A DNA stretch of 64,000 bases from Falsiroseomonas bella (lineage in GTDB: Bacteria; Pseudomonadota; Alphaproteobacteria; Acetobacterales; Acetobacteraceae). The notes under the pieces were generated by a model. The model did no database searches. It was not told the origin of the DNA and saw only the letters and a list, made by a program, of their open reading frames with translations. The DNA lies in contig NZ_QGNA01000003.1 of the NCBI RefSeq assembly GCF_003173615.1, positions 310,001 to 374,000 of the forward strand. Reading direction: 5' to 3'. The stretch's first letter is position 1. Every line of letters starts with the position of its first letter. Of this stretch, positions 17,069 through 25,444 are shown piece after piece. The position numbers were made by a program, and so were the translations under genes.

Positions 17069-17200
17069 GACGGTTTCCTTCCCCCTTGCCTGCCGCGCCC
17101 GATGGCGCCGGCCCCGCGGCCCGTTCGCCGGGCTCGCGGAACGAGGCTAGGGCGCGGCGCGGCGCAAAGGAAGGGGTTGGAGGCGGTGCCGCGAGGCGCG

Positions 17201-18208
17201 TCAGTCCAGCCTGACGCCCGCCTTCTGCACCACCTCCCGCCAGGTCGTCGTCTCGCTTGCGATGAAGTCGGCGAAGGCGCGGCGATCCAGGAAGCTTGGC
17301 GTGAAGGCCGCCTCTGCCAGGCGCTGGCGGATCTGCGCCTGCCGCAGGATCCTCGCGACCTCCTGCTCGAAGCGCGCGGCGATCGGATCGGGCAGATCGC
17401 GTGGGCCAAGCAGGCCGATCCAGTCCACGGAGGCGTAGCCGGGCACATGCTGTTCGGCGACCGTCGGTACATCCGGGAAGAAGGGCGAGCGCTCGGCCGA
17501 GGTGACGGCGATCGCGCGCAGCTGGCCACCCCGCACGGGCCCCGTGAGCGCCGCCAGCGTGTCCGACATCAGCGAAACCTGGCCCGCGATGAGGTCCGCC
17601 AGAGCCGGGCCGGAACCGCGATAAGGCACATGCGTCAGCTGCACGCCCGTCATGCTGGCGAACAGCTCCATGTTCAGGTGCTGCGTCGTGCCGTTGCCGG
17701 GTGAGGCGTAGAAGATCGCGCCCGGATTGGCCCGCGCCCGCGCCACCAGTTCTCCGATCGCGTTGACCGGGAAGTCCTTGTTGACCACGAAAAGCTGCGG
17801 GACGGAGGCGATCAGCGCGATCGGCGTCATGTCCCTGAGCGGATCGTAGCCGAGGTGCGGGTGGAGGCTGGGCGCGATGGTGGTGGGCCATTTGCCGCCC
17901 ATCACCGCGGCGGTGCCGTCGGCCGGTTGGTTCGCGGCGTATTCCATGCCGACGGTGCCGCCGGCGCCGGGCCGGTTCTCCACCACGACCGGCTGGCCGA
18001 GGGCGGGCTGCAGGCGCTCGGCCAGCATGCGCATGAGAAGGTCGGCGACCTCCCCCGGGGGAGAGGGCACGATGATGCGCACCGGGCTCGTGGGCGACCA
18101 GGCCTCCTGCGCCGATGCGGGCAGCGCAACTGCCGCGACCGATGCGGCGAGCAGGGTGCGACGTGACAGCGGGGTGAGCGCCGCGCTGCCGGGTGCGGGC
18201 GGGGTCAT
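17201..18208 (-). CDS. Bug/TctC-family solute-binding receptor
   Basis: 335 residues. The signal peptide has SRRTLLAASVAAVALPASAQ. The mature protein has VRIIVPSPPGEVADLLMRM in place of the usual VPFPPGGxxD, then VVVENRPGAGG, THVPYRGSGPAL and a C-terminal VRLD. This is the classic receptor of TTT systems, but no matching permease lies close by; the nearest is the fused TctAB ten kilobases away. It lies 132 bp upstream of the molybdenum hydroxylase subunits on the same strand and may supply their substrate. The start codon has no clear Shine-Dalgarno. Confidence 0.9.
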   Translation of the reverse strand: MTPPAPGSAALTPLSRRTLLAASVAAVALPASAQEAWSPTSPVRIIVPSPPGEVADLLMRMLAERLQPALGQPVVVENRPGAGGTVGMEYAANQPADGTAAVMGGKWPTTIAPSLHPHLGYDPLRDMTPIALIASVPQLFVVNKDFPVNAIGELVARARANPGAIFYASPGNGTTQHLNMELFASMTGVQLTHVPYRGSGPALADLIAGQVSLMSDTLAALTGPVRGGQLRAIAVTSAERSPFFPDVPTVAEQHVPGYASVDWIGLLGPRDLPDPIAARFEQEVARILRQAQIRQRLAEAAFTPSFLDRRAFADFIASETTTWREVVQKAGVRLD

Positions 18209-18269
18209 CCGGGAAGCCTAATGGTCCCCTTCGCGCCCAACAACGGGGCGCGCCCGGCGCGGCTGCGGC

Positions 18270-18959
18270 TCAGGCGCCGAAGCAGGGGGCGCGGCGCGCC
18301 ATGCCGCCGTGCAGGTCGAGCAGCCGCTCGCGCCAGGCATGCACCACGTCGTCCAGCTCCAGCAGGCGCAGCGGGCTGCAGCTGCGCGCCCACATGAAGC
18401 TGCCGAAGACGATGTGATCCGCGTAGTCCGGCGCCTGGCCGCCGAAGAAGGGCTGCTCCCGCAGCATCAGCCGCATCGGCTGCAACGCGGCGCGGAAGGC
18501 GGGCAGCCGCGCCTCGCGATCGGCGGTCACCTGCTCGAGCGTCATGCCGTAGCGCTTCTCGCGGCTCTCGACGAAATAGGCGCGCTCCTTCGGGCCAAGC
18601 AGCGCGGGAATGTCGGAGACGATCATGCGGCCGATCCCCGCCAGCAGCACGCTGTCGTTCCAGGCGGCGAGGAAGCGGTAGCCGGCGGGCTGGCCGTGCA
18701 GCAGGCTCGGCCGGTCCGGATAGGCCTGGTCGAGATACTGCGCGATGGCCCAGGAATCCGCGACCACGCGCGCGCCATCCACCAGCACCGGCACCTTCTC
18801 ATGCTGCGCGAAGGCCAACCGGTCGGTCTCGGTGAAGCGCCAGGGCACGCTCTCGAAGTCGAGGCCCTTATGCGCCAGCGCCATGCGGCTGCGCCAGCAA
18901 TAGGGGCTGAAGATGCGCTCGGCATCGGTGCCGCAGAGTTCGTAGAGCTGGCGGGCCAT
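18270..18959 (-). CDS. Glutathione S-transferase family protein
   Basis: 229 residues. The N-terminal thioredoxin-like half begins with a Ser/Tyr-rich active-site region (RIFSPYCWRSRMALAHKG) and has the conserved HEKVPVLVDG and VVADSWAIAQYLDQ (the Pro after Val-Glu/Lys, and Asp-Ser for glutathione). An all-helical C-terminal half follows, with PDYADHIVFGSFMWA resembling the N-capping box. It is cytosolic and probably used for conjugation or ring opening of an electrophile. It is 24 bp after the stop of the TetR gene on the same strand and is likely part of that regulon. Confidence 0.85.
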   Translation of the reverse strand: MARQLYELCGTDAERIFSPYCWRSRMALAHKGLDFESVPWRFTETDRLAFAQHEKVPVLVDGARVVADSWAIAQYLDQAYPDRPSLLHGQPAGYRFLAAWNDSVLLAGIGRMIVSDIPALLGPKERAYFVESREKRYGMTLEQVTADREARLPAFRAALQPMRLMLREQPFFGGQAPDYADHIVFGSFMWARSCSPLRLLELDDVVHAWRERLLDLHGGMARRAPCFGA

Positions 18960-18983
18960 GGTCCTCGGCTTCCGGTTCTGGGA

Positions 18984-19574
18984 TCAGTCGGGCGCGGCGG
19001 GGTCGAGCAGGCTCAGCGCCTGGCGGGCGGCGCCCTTCAGCAACGCCGGCTCGGGATGCGCGCGGGCCAGCACGCGCAGGCCCATGATCGTGGTCAGTAG
19101 CAGCCGCGCCACGTCGCGCGCCGGACGCCTCGCGGCGATCGTGCCGTCGCGCTGCCCGACGGAGAGGCAGCGGTGGAAGAAGCCCTCCAGCTCGGAAAGG
19201 CGATCCGCGACGAGCTCCGCGATCGCGGCATCGTGCGGGGCGACTTCCAGCGCCGTGTTCACCAGCAGGCAGCCCCGCGGATCAGCCAGCGAACGCGCCA
19301 CCACCTCCTCCAGGAAGCGCTCGATGGCGGCACGGGGCGGCAGGGTGGACTCCAGGCGGCGGATGCGCGCGCGCATGTTGCCGTCGAGATAGCGATCCAG
19401 GCAGCGGGTGAAGAGCGCGTGCTTGTCGCCGAAGGCGTTGTAGAGGCTCGGCGCGCCAAGACCCATCGCCGCGCCGAGATCGCGCACCGAGGTCGCGGCG
19501 TAGCCGCTGCGCCAGAAGCAGTCCGTGGCCGCATCCAGAGCGGCGGTCTCGTCGAAGGCGCGCGGGCGGGCCAT
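18984..19574 (-). CDS. TetR-family transcriptional regulator
   Basis: 196 residues. The N-terminal helix-turn-helix reads TDCFWRSGYAATSVRDLGAAMGLGAPSLYNAFGDKHALF, with the SLYNAFGDK recognition helix typical of the TetR subgroup related to AcrR/YxaF. The C-terminal ligand domain has the SADPRGCLLVNTALE-like motif LADPRGCLLVNTALEV. It precedes the GST gene and probably controls it. A quasi-palindrome lies 22 bp upstream of the start. Confidence 0.9.
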   Translation of the reverse strand: MARPRAFDETAALDAATDCFWRSGYAATSVRDLGAAMGLGAPSLYNAFGDKHALFTRCLDRYLDGNMRARIRRLESTLPPRAAIERFLEEVVARSLADPRGCLLVNTALEVAPHDAAIAELVADRLSELEGFFHRCLSVGQRDGTIAARRPARDVARLLLTTIMGLRVLARAHPEPALLKGAARQALSLLDPAAPD

Positions 19575-19596
19575 GCGGGCGTCGGGATCCGGCGAT

Positions 19597-19614
19597 CTGT
19601 AGCGGCTGCTATAG
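19597..19614. promoter_or_regulatory. Quasi-palindrome, candidate TetR operator
   Basis: The 18-mer CTGTAGCGGCTGCTATAG is an inverted repeat with 7 of 9 base pairs matching. It lies 22 bp upstream of the tetR start and is followed by an AT-rich patch that could hold promoter elements. Autoregulation is the usual pattern for the family. The role is inferred. Confidence 0.4.
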
Positions 19615-19657
19615 AAAATACGACCGGCACCGATGGCACGCAATGCGCGGTCCGGAG

Positions 19658-20797
19658 TCAGTGAAGCCGCGCGGCGCCCTCCGGCGCGATCCAGGCGAGG
19701 CGGCCGGCCACGAAGGTCGCCAGCGGCGCACGACGTCGGGGATCCACCACGACGACGTCGCCGCGCAGCCCCGGCGCGATCCGCCCCCGATCCTCGAGCC
19801 CCGCCGCCGCGGCCGGGTTGGCGGAGACGAGGGCCCAGGCGCGCGCCAGGTCCAGCACGCCACGCGCCTCCATCACGAAGGCGGCCTGCAGCAGCGCCGG
19901 CCAAACATAATCCGAGGCGAGCACCGTCACGAGGCCGCGCTCGGCGAGCGGCGCCGCGGCTGACCACCCCAGATGGCTGCCGCCGCGCACCACATTGGGC
20001 GCGCCCATCACCACATGCTCGCCCGCCTCCCGCGCCGCCTGCGCGACCGCTTCCGCCATCGGGAACTCGCAGATCGCGGCACCCAGCGCGCGGAATGCGG
20101 CGCGAGCATCGGGCGTCGCGTCGTCATGGCTCAGCATCGGGATGCCGGCCACGCGCGCGGCCTCGGCCAGGCGCGCCTGCGCCGCCGGCACCTCCGGCCG
20201 CCGCGACCAGGCGCGCTCGGCCAGCGCGATGTAGTCCGCCAGCTTGACCCCGGCGCGGCCGGCATACTTCGCCATCGCGTCGGCGTCCTCGCGCTTGCGG
20301 ATGATGCCGGGCGTATGGTCGTTGTAGGCGAGCAGCTGCACGCGCCCGGCAGCGATGTCCGCAAGAAGCTCCTCGAGCGCGTCGAGATTGTCCGCCTCGA
20401 AGCGGCAATGGACGCGGAGGTCCACGCCCGCGGCCGGTCGCACCGCTTCAACGGCGGCCAGCGTCGCGCGCCAGGCCTCGATCCCGCGCAGCCCCGGCTC
20501 CCAGGAGAGGGTGACGCCCAGGAAGGCCGTGGTGATGCCCGCGGCGAGCAATTGCGCGGCGCTGTCGCGCAGCGCGACCTCAGGCGGAAAATCCACGCCG
20601 GGGCGCGGCTGCATCTGCCGCTCATGCGCGTCGCCATGGATGTCCACGATGCCCGGCAGCACCAGCAGGCCGGTGGCGTCGAAGCGGCGCGCGGGATGCG
20701 CCGGCGCGGCCGCGATGCGTCCGTCGCGCAGCGCGACCTCACCCGCGGACAGTTCCTCGCCCCGCAGCACGCGGCCTCCGGCGATCGTCCAGTCCAT
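19658..20797 (-). CDS. phnM: Second PhnM-type amidohydrolase (ribose 1-methylphosphonate 5-triphosphate diphosphatase)
   Basis: 379 residues. Amidohydrolase metal-site motifs are present: PGIVDIHGDAHERQMQPR, LRVHCRFEADN, YNDHTPG, LSHDDATPD, GAPNVVRGGSH and LASDYVWPALL. PhnM removes pyrophosphate from the triphosphate intermediate of the C-P lyase pathway. This copy is on the minus strand, 6 bp after phnF; a second phnM closes the plus-strand operon. The two differ in the middle: this copy lacks the Gln/Arg-rich helix ([14 protein letters not shown]) and has a divergent first metal motif (DIHGDAHER versus DVHTDNLER). It could act on a different nucleotide-like intermediate. Confidence 0.87.
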   Translation of the reverse strand: MDWTIAGGRVLRGEELSAGEVALRDGRIAAAPAHPARRFDATGLLVLPGIVDIHGDAHERQMQPRPGVDFPPEVALRDSAAQLLAAGITTAFLGVTLSWEPGLRGIEAWRATLAAVEAVRPAAGVDLRVHCRFEADNLDALEELLADIAAGRVQLLAYNDHTPGIIRKREDADAMAKYAGRAGVKLADYIALAERAWSRRPEVPAAQARLAEAARVAGIPMLSHDDATPDARAAFRALGAAICEFPMAEAVAQAAREAGEHVVMGAPNVVRGGSHLGWSAAAPLAERGLVTVLASDYVWPALLQAAFVMEARGVLDLARAWALVSANPAAAAGLEDRGRIAPGLRGDVVVVDPRRRAPLATFVAGRLAWIAPEGAARLH

Positions 20798-20803
20798 GTC
20801 TCG

Positions 20804-21559
20804 CTACGACTCCACCACCAGCTGCACGCGACCGGCGGCGTAGCGGGACTGTGTGACATCCACCACCGCGCCGGCAGGATCGGTGTTGACCGCCTCCGTC
20901 ACCAGCACCGGCCGGCTGCGGGATTGCTGCAGCAGGTCCGCTTCCTCCGGCGTGGGCAGGCGCGCGGTGATGCGCGTGACGCGGCGACGGTAGTCGGGCA
21001 CGCCGCAGGCGGCGAGCGCCGCCGTGATCGAGGGGTTCTGCGCCAGCAGTTCCGGCAGTTGCGGGAAGCGCGCGGCGGGGAAGTGATGCGTGCCGATCAC
21101 CACGGGCCGTCCATCGGCCAGGGCCAGCCGCTCCACCAGCACCACGGCGCGGCCGCGGCGGATGCCGAGCGCCTCCGCCAGCCCGGCCTCTGCCGGCACC
21201 TCCGCGATACGCAGGATGCGCCCGGCAGGCTCGCGGTTCTGCGCGCGGATGTTCTCCGAGAAGCGCGTGCGCGGACCGAGGCGGTAGTCCACCACGTCCT
21301 CGGCCACGAAGCTGCCGCGCCCCTGCTCGATCCGCACCAGGCCCCGGCCCTGCAATTCCTCCATCGCGCGGCGCACCGTGTGGCGGTTGACGGCGAAGCG
21401 CGCGGAGAGCTCCGCCTCCGTCGGCAGGCGGGCGCCCGGCTTGTGGCGGCCATCCGCGATCTCGGCTTCCAGCGTGTGCTGGATCTGGCGCCAGAGGGCG
21501 ATGCCCTGGCGGCGCGTGAGGCCGGTCGACTGATCCGGCGCGACGGCGTCGGGCGTCAT
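20804..21559 (-). CDS. phnF: PhnF, GntR-family (HutC/UTRA) regulator of phosphonate metabolism
   Basis: 251 residues. The winged helix-turn-helix spans WRQIQHTLEAEIADGRHKPG and PTEAELSARFAVNRHTVRRAMEELQGRGLV. The C-terminal UTRA ligand domain follows (SENIRAQNREPAGRIL; a terminal AAGRVQLVVES). PhnF represses phn genes in other bacteria. Here it is divergent from phnG and upstream of the second phnM, so it probably controls both arms. The ATG at 21559 was chosen because it precedes the family's normal N-terminus. Confidence 0.92.
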   Translation of the reverse strand: MTPDAVAPDQSTGLTRRQGIALWRQIQHTLEAEIADGRHKPGARLPTEAELSARFAVNRHTVRRAMEELQGRGLVRIEQGRGSFVAEDVVDYRLGPRTRFSENIRAQNREPAGRILRIAEVPAEAGLAEALGIRRGRAVVLVERLALADGRPVVIGTHHFPAARFPQLPELLAQNPSITAALAACGVPDYRRRVTRITARLPTPEEADLLQQSRSRPVLVTEAVNTDPAGAVVDVTQSRYAAGRVQLVVES

Positions 21560-21602
21560 GGAAACTTCAACCTCTTGTGCCTCTCCGGCTGGCAAATTCG
21601 CC

Positions 21603-21640
21603 TTGACCATAAGTGGACGGATGACTAGTCGTCTAGATGA
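21603..21640 (+). promoter_or_regulatory. phnG promoter region with candidate PhnF operator
   Basis: A -35-like TTGACC lies at 21603-21608. An AT-richer segment at 21621-21640 contains the perfect palindrome GACTAGTC followed by GTCTAGAT, which could be the operator and overlaps the expected -10 and start-point region. If transcription starts near 21638, phnG would begin at the ATG at 21655 rather than the one at 21637. PhnF sites in other bacteria contain CTAGAC/GTCTAG-like cores. The assignment is inferred. Confidence 0.45.
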
Positions 21641-21654
21641 ATTTGGACGTGCCG

Positions 21655-22125
21655 ATGTCACCCTCCTCCCCTGCCGCAGCGCATGATCAGACCGGCCAAC
21701 GGCGCCATTGGATGGGCGTGCTCGCCCGCGCCAGCGCGACGGAGATCGAGGGCAGGCTCGCCCGGCTCGCTCCGCTTCCCGCGCATGCGCGGCTGCGCGG
21801 GCCGGAGACGGGCCTCGTGATGGTGCGCGGCCGCGCGGGCGGCGACGGGGCGCCCTTCAACCTCGGCGAGATGACGGTCACGCGCTGCACGGTGCGGCTG
21901 GCCGATGGACGCGTCGGGCATGCCTATGTCGCCGGGCGCGATGCGCGCCAGGCGGAGCTGGCGGCGCTGGTGGATGCGCTGATGCTGGACGAGGCCGCGC
22001 GAGAGGCGGTGGAGGAGGCGGTGATCGCACCGCTCGCCGCCGCGCAGCGCAGCACGCGGGAGGCCGAGGCGCGCAAGGCCGCGGCCACGCGCGTGAACTT
22101 CTTCACCATGACGCAGATGCGCTGA
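21655..22125 (+). CDS. phnG: PhnG, C-P lyase core complex subunit
   Basis: 156 residues from the ATG at 21655. Family landmarks are RRHWMGVLARAS near the N-terminus, FNLGEMTVTRCTVRL and GHAYVAGRDARQAELAALVDAL. PhnG forms the core complex with PhnH, PhnI and PhnJ. An in-frame ATG at 21637 overlaps the candidate operator, so the downstream start is preferred. The stop overlaps the phnH start (TGATG), indicating coupled translation. It is the first gene of the plus-strand phn operon. Confidence 0.92.
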   Translation: MSPSSPAAAHDQTGQRRHWMGVLARASATEIEGRLARLAPLPAHARLRGPETGLVMVRGRAGGDGAPFNLGEMTVTRCTVRLADGRVGHAYVAGRDARQAELAALVDALMLDEAAREAVEEAVIAPLAAAQRSTREAEARKAAATRVNFFTMTQMR

Positions 22126-22688
22126 TGGACACGCGCTATCCCGGCTTCGCCGATCCCGTGCTCGACGCGCAGGCGAGCTTCCGCGCGGTGCTGGAGGCGA
22201 TGAGCCGACCCGGCCGCGTGCAGGCGGTGGTGGCGCCGCCGGAACTCCCGCCGGGCCTCTCGCCCGCCGCCGCCTCGGTGCTGCTGACGCTGGTGGACGC
22301 CGCGACGCCGCTGCGCCTTGCTGCCGGGACGGAGGTGGAGGCGTGGGTGCGCTTCCATTGCGGCTGCCCCTTCGTTTGCGACGGCGCGGCCTTCGTGCTG
22401 GATCCGGGCGCCACGCTGATGGAGCTGGAGGCCGGCACCGATGAGGAGCCGGAGCGTGGCGCGACCCTGATCCTGGAGGTGGCGGCGCTGGAGGAGGCAG
22501 GCGGCTGGCGCCTGCGCGGGCCGGGCATCCGCGACGAACATCGCCTCCGCGTCACCGGGGCGCCGCCGGGCTTCGTCGCCGAATGGGCACGCAACCATGC
22601 GCGCTTCCCGTGCAGCGTGGACGTCATCCTCTGCGCCGGGGCGCGCATCGCCGCGCTGCCGCGCAGCCTTCGCATCGAGGAGTCGTAG
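22125..22688 (+). CDS. phnH: PhnH, C-P lyase core complex subunit
   Basis: 187 residues. The N-terminus YPGFADPVLDAQASFRAVLEAMSRPGR is the PhnH signature (the MSRPG motif), followed by LLTLVDAATPLRL, RFHCGCPF and the C-terminal WARNHARFPCSVDVILC. PhnH is a catalytically inert scaffold homologous to PLP transferases that lacks the PLP lysine. The start overlaps the phnG stop and the next gene follows after 4 bp. Confidence 0.93.
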   Translation: MDTRYPGFADPVLDAQASFRAVLEAMSRPGRVQAVVAPPELPPGLSPAAASVLLTLVDAATPLRLAAGTEVEAWVRFHCGCPFVCDGAAFVLDPGATLMELEAGTDEEPERGATLILEVAALEEAGGWRLRGPGIRDEHRLRVTGAPPGFVAEWARNHARFPCSVDVILCAGARIAALPRSLRIEES

Positions 22689-22692
22689 CGCG

Positions 22693-23769
22693 ATGTATGT
22701 CGCGACCAAGGGCGGCGAGCAGGCGATCGGCGCGGCGCATGCCTGGCTGGCCGAGACGCGGCGCGGCGATGCGGCGCTGCCGGAGCTCTCCGTCGCGCAG
22801 ATCGAGGAACAGCTCGGCCTCGCGGTGGACCGCGTGATGGCGGAGGGAAGCTGTCATGACCGCGGGCTGGCCGCGCTGGCGGTGAAGCAGGCGAAGGGCG
22901 ACCTGATCGAGGCAGCCTTCCTGCTGCGCGCCTATCGCACCACCCTGCCCCGCTTCGGCGCGACGGCGCCGCTCGACACCGGCGCCATGCGGATCCGCCG
23001 GCGGATCAGCGCCACCTACAAGGACCTGCCCGGCGGGCAGGTGCTGGGCCCCACCTTCGACTACACGCACCGGCTGCTGGATTTTTCCCTGACTGCCGCA
23101 GGACTGCCGCCGGAAGCTGCGTCACAGGCAGAACCCGACACGGCACCAACGCCGCGCGTGACGGAGTTGCTGGCGCGCGAGGGGCTGATGCAGCGCGAGC
23201 AGCCAAGCGAGGCCGAGCCCGGCGACCTGACGCGCGAGCCGCTGCGCTTCCCCGCCGACCGTGCCGTGCGCCTGCAGGCGCTGGCGCGCGGCGATGAGGG
23301 TTTTCTTCTGGGCCTCGGCTATTCCACGCAGCGCGGCTACGGCAACGCGCATCCCTTCGTCGGCGAGATCCGCGTGGGCGATGTCGCCGTCTGCTTCACG
23401 CCGCCGGAGCTCGGCTTCGAGATCGAGCTGGGCGACATCGGCGTGACCGAATGCCAGATGGTCAACCAGTTCAAGGGCAGCCGCACAGAGCCGCCGCAAT
23501 TCACCCGCGGCTACGGCCTGGTCTTCGGCCATGGCGAGCGCAAGGCGATGGCGATGGCGCTGGTGGATCGCGGGCTGCGCGCCGCCGAACTGGGCGAGGA
23601 AGCGGATGCGCCGGCGCAGCAGCAGGAATTCGTGCTGTACCACTGCGACAATGTGGAGGCGACCGGCTTCGTGGAGCACCTGAAGCTGCCGCACTACGTG
23701 GACTTCCAGAGCGACCTCGAAAATGTGCGCACGATGCGCGAAAGCGCGATGAAGGCCGCGGCCGAATGA
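22693..23769 (+). CDS. phnI: PhnI, C-P lyase nucleosidase subunit
   Basis: 358 residues. Landmarks are MYVATKGGEQAIGAAHAWL at the start, SVAQIEEQLGLAVDRVM, RRRISATYKDLPGGQVLGPTFDYTHRLLDF and GYSTQRGYGNAHPFVGEIR. PhnI, with PhnG, PhnH and PhnL, replaces the base of a nucleoside triphosphate with the phosphonate to give ribose 1-phosphonate 5-triphosphate. The start was set at 22693; a longer frame continues upstream into phnH but lacks homology. It overlaps phnJ by 4 nt (ATGA). Confidence 0.94.
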   Translation: MYVATKGGEQAIGAAHAWLAETRRGDAALPELSVAQIEEQLGLAVDRVMAEGSCHDRGLAALAVKQAKGDLIEAAFLLRAYRTTLPRFGATAPLDTGAMRIRRRISATYKDLPGGQVLGPTFDYTHRLLDFSLTAAGLPPEAASQAEPDTAPTPRVTELLAREGLMQREQPSEAEPGDLTREPLRFPADRAVRLQALARGDEGFLLGLGYSTQRGYGNAHPFVGEIRVGDVAVCFTPPELGFEIELGDIGVTECQMVNQFKGSRTEPPQFTRGYGLVFGHGERKAMAMALVDRGLRAAELGEEADAPAQQQEFVLYHCDNVEATGFVEHLKLPHYVDFQSDLENVRTMRESAMKAAAE

Positions 23770-24692
23770 CAAGCGCCGCCGCAAAGCCCTCTCCCCCCTC
23801 AGGGGGCAGAGGGTTGGGTGAGGGGGGCGCGCAAGGCGCCTACGCCCACGACACCGGCTACAACTTCGCCTATCTCGACGAATCCACGAAGCGGATGATC
23901 CGGCGCGCGATCCTGAAGGGCGTTGCGATCCCGGGCCACCAGGTGCCGTTCGGCTCGCGGGAGATGCCGCTGCCCTATGGCTGGGGCACCGGGGGCATCC
24001 AGGTGACGGCCTCCATCCTCGGGCCGTCCGACGTGCTGAAGGTGATCGACCAGGGCGCGGACGACACCACCAACGCCGTCTCGATCCGCGCCTTCTTCCG
24101 CCGCGTCGCCGGCGTCGCGACCACGGAGCGGACGGCGGAGGCGACGGTGATCCAGACACGCCACCGCATCCCCGAGCGGCAACTCACGGAAGGCCAGATC
24201 CTCGTCTACCAGGTGCCGATGCCGGAACCGCTGTTCCGGCTCGAGGCACGCGTGGCGGAGACGAAGCGGATGCACGCGCTCGCCGATTACGGGCTGATGC
24301 ATGTGAAGCTCTACGAGGACATCGCGCGGCACGGCCATATCGCGACGAGCTACAATTACCCGGTGATGGTGGATGGTCGCTACCTGATGTCGCCCTCGCC
24401 CATTCCCGCCTTCGACAATCCGAAGATGGACCGCATGCCGGCGCTGCAGCTGTTCGGTGCGGGGCGCGAGAAGCGCATCTACGCCGTGCCGCCCTACACC
24501 GCGGTGCGGAGCCTCGATTTCGAGGACCATCCCTTCCGCCCGATCCGCGCGCCGCATGCCTGCGCGCTGTGCGGCTCGCGCGAGAGCTACCTCGACGAGG
24601 TGATCACAGACGATCGCGGCGGCAAGATCTTCGTCTGCTCCGACACCGACTACTGCACGGAGCGCCAGGCGACGAAAGCGGCCGCCGAATGA
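23766..24692 (+). CDS. phnJ: PhnJ, radical-SAM C-P lyase, with repeat-encoded N-terminal extension
   Basis: 308 residues. Cys266, Cys269, Cys291 and Cys297 (CALC; CSDTDYC) match E. coli Cys241, 244, 266 and 272 with a constant offset of 25. The set includes the cluster-binding cysteines and the catalytic thiyl cysteine. The conserved body starts at about residue 32 (YNFAYLDESTKRMIRRAILKG). PhnJ cleaves the carbon-phosphorus bond of ribose 1-phosphonate 5-phosphate. Residues ~8-21 (PSPPSGGRGLGEGG) are encoded by a palindromic REP-like element, so the N-terminus is about 25 residues longer than E. coli PhnJ. Both ends have 4-nt overlaps with neighbours. Confidence 0.95.
   Translation: MTSAAAKPSPPSGGRGLGEGGAQGAYAHDTGYNFAYLDESTKRMIRRAILKGVAIPGHQVPFGSREMPLPYGWGTGGIQVTASILGPSDVLKVIDQGADDTTNAVSIRAFFRRVAGVATTERTAEATVIQTRHRIPERQLTEGQILVYQVPMPEPLFRLEARVAETKRMHALADYGLMHVKLYEDIARHGHIATSYNYPVMVDGRYLMSPSPIPAFDNPKMDRMPALQLFGAGREKRIYAVPPYTAVRSLDFEDHPFRPIRAPHACALCGSRESYLDEVITDDRGGKIFVCSDTDYCTERQATKAAAE
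23787..23828 (+). repeat. REP-like palindromic element inside the phnJ coding region
   Basis: CCCTCTCCCCC, the loop CTCA, and GGGGGCAGAGGG form a stem with one bulged base. The tail TTGGGTGAGGGGGG is a common continuation of such intergenic palindromes. It stays in frame and is translated as a Pro/Ser/Gly-rich segment near the PhnJ N-terminus. A related palindrome occurs at 42096-42119. Confidence 0.6.
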
Positions 24693-25444
24693 GCCCGCTG
24701 CTCTCCGCGCGCGGCCTGGAACTGCGCTTCGGCCGCATTGCCGCGCTGGACGGCGTGGACCTCGACATCTGGCCGGGCGAGGTCGTGGCCATCGTCGGTG
24801 AATCCGGCAGCGGCAAGACGACGCTGCTGCGCGTGCTGTCGGGGCTGGCGGCGCCGGATGCCGGCAGCGTGATCTTCGACGGGCAGGACGTGCTCGGCAT
24901 GAACGAGGCCGCGCGGCGGCACCTGATGCGCACGCAATGGGGCTTCGTCCACCAGAACCCGCGCGACGGCCTGCGCATGGGCGTCTCCGCCGGCGGCAAT
25001 ATCGGCGAGCGGCTGATGGCGACCGGCGCGCGCCACTACGGCAACATCCGCGCCGCCGCCGCCGACTGGCTGCGCCGCGTCGAAATTGACCCCGAGCGCC
25101 TGGACGCCCTGCCGCGCACCTTCTCCGGCGGCATGCAGCAGCGGCTGCAGATCGCGCGCACGCTGGTGACTCATCCGCGCCTGGTGTTCATGGACGAGCC
25201 GACCGGCGGGCTTGATGTCTCGGTCCAGGCGCGCCTTCTCGACCTGATCCGCGCGCTGGTCGCGGAGCTCGGGCTCTCGGTGCTGCTCGTCACCCATGAC
25301 ATCGCCGCTGCGCGGCTGCTCGCGCATCGCATCCTGGTGATGCGGCACGGGCAGGTGGTGGAACAGGGCCTGACCGACCGCGTGCTGGACGACCCGCAGC
25401 ATCCCTATACGCAGTTGCTCGTCACCTCGGTGCTCGCGGCATGA
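24689..25444 (+). CDS. phnK: PhnK, ATP-binding cassette protein of C-P lyase
   Basis: 251 residues. Walker A is GESGSGKTT, the signature [13 protein letters not shown], Walker [13 protein letters not shown], and the H-loop [11 protein letters not shown]. PhnK binds the PhnGHIJ core next to PhnJ and couples ATP turnover to catalysis; it is not an importer component despite the ABC fold. The start is inside the end of phnJ (ATGA) and the stop overlaps phnL the same way. Confidence 0.94.
   Translation: MSPLLSARGLELRFGRIAALDGVDLDIWPGEVVAIVGESGSGKTTLLRVLSGLAAPDAGSVIFDGQDVLGMNEAARRHLMRTQWGFVHQNPRDGLRMGVSAGGNIGERLMATGARHYGNIRAAAADWLRRVEIDPERLDALPRTFSGGMQQRLQIARTLVTHPRLVFMDEPTGGLDVSVQARLLDLIRALVAELGLSVLLVTHDIAAARLLAHRILVMRHGQVVEQGLTDRVLDDPQHPYTQLLVTSVLAA

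Noticed and set aside
14355-17891. Single 1178-codon frame covering the molybdenum hydroxylase and upstream DNA
   Set aside because: The upstream part is out of frame with the small-subunit and Bug genes and has no family features. The true start with a Tat signal is at 16601.
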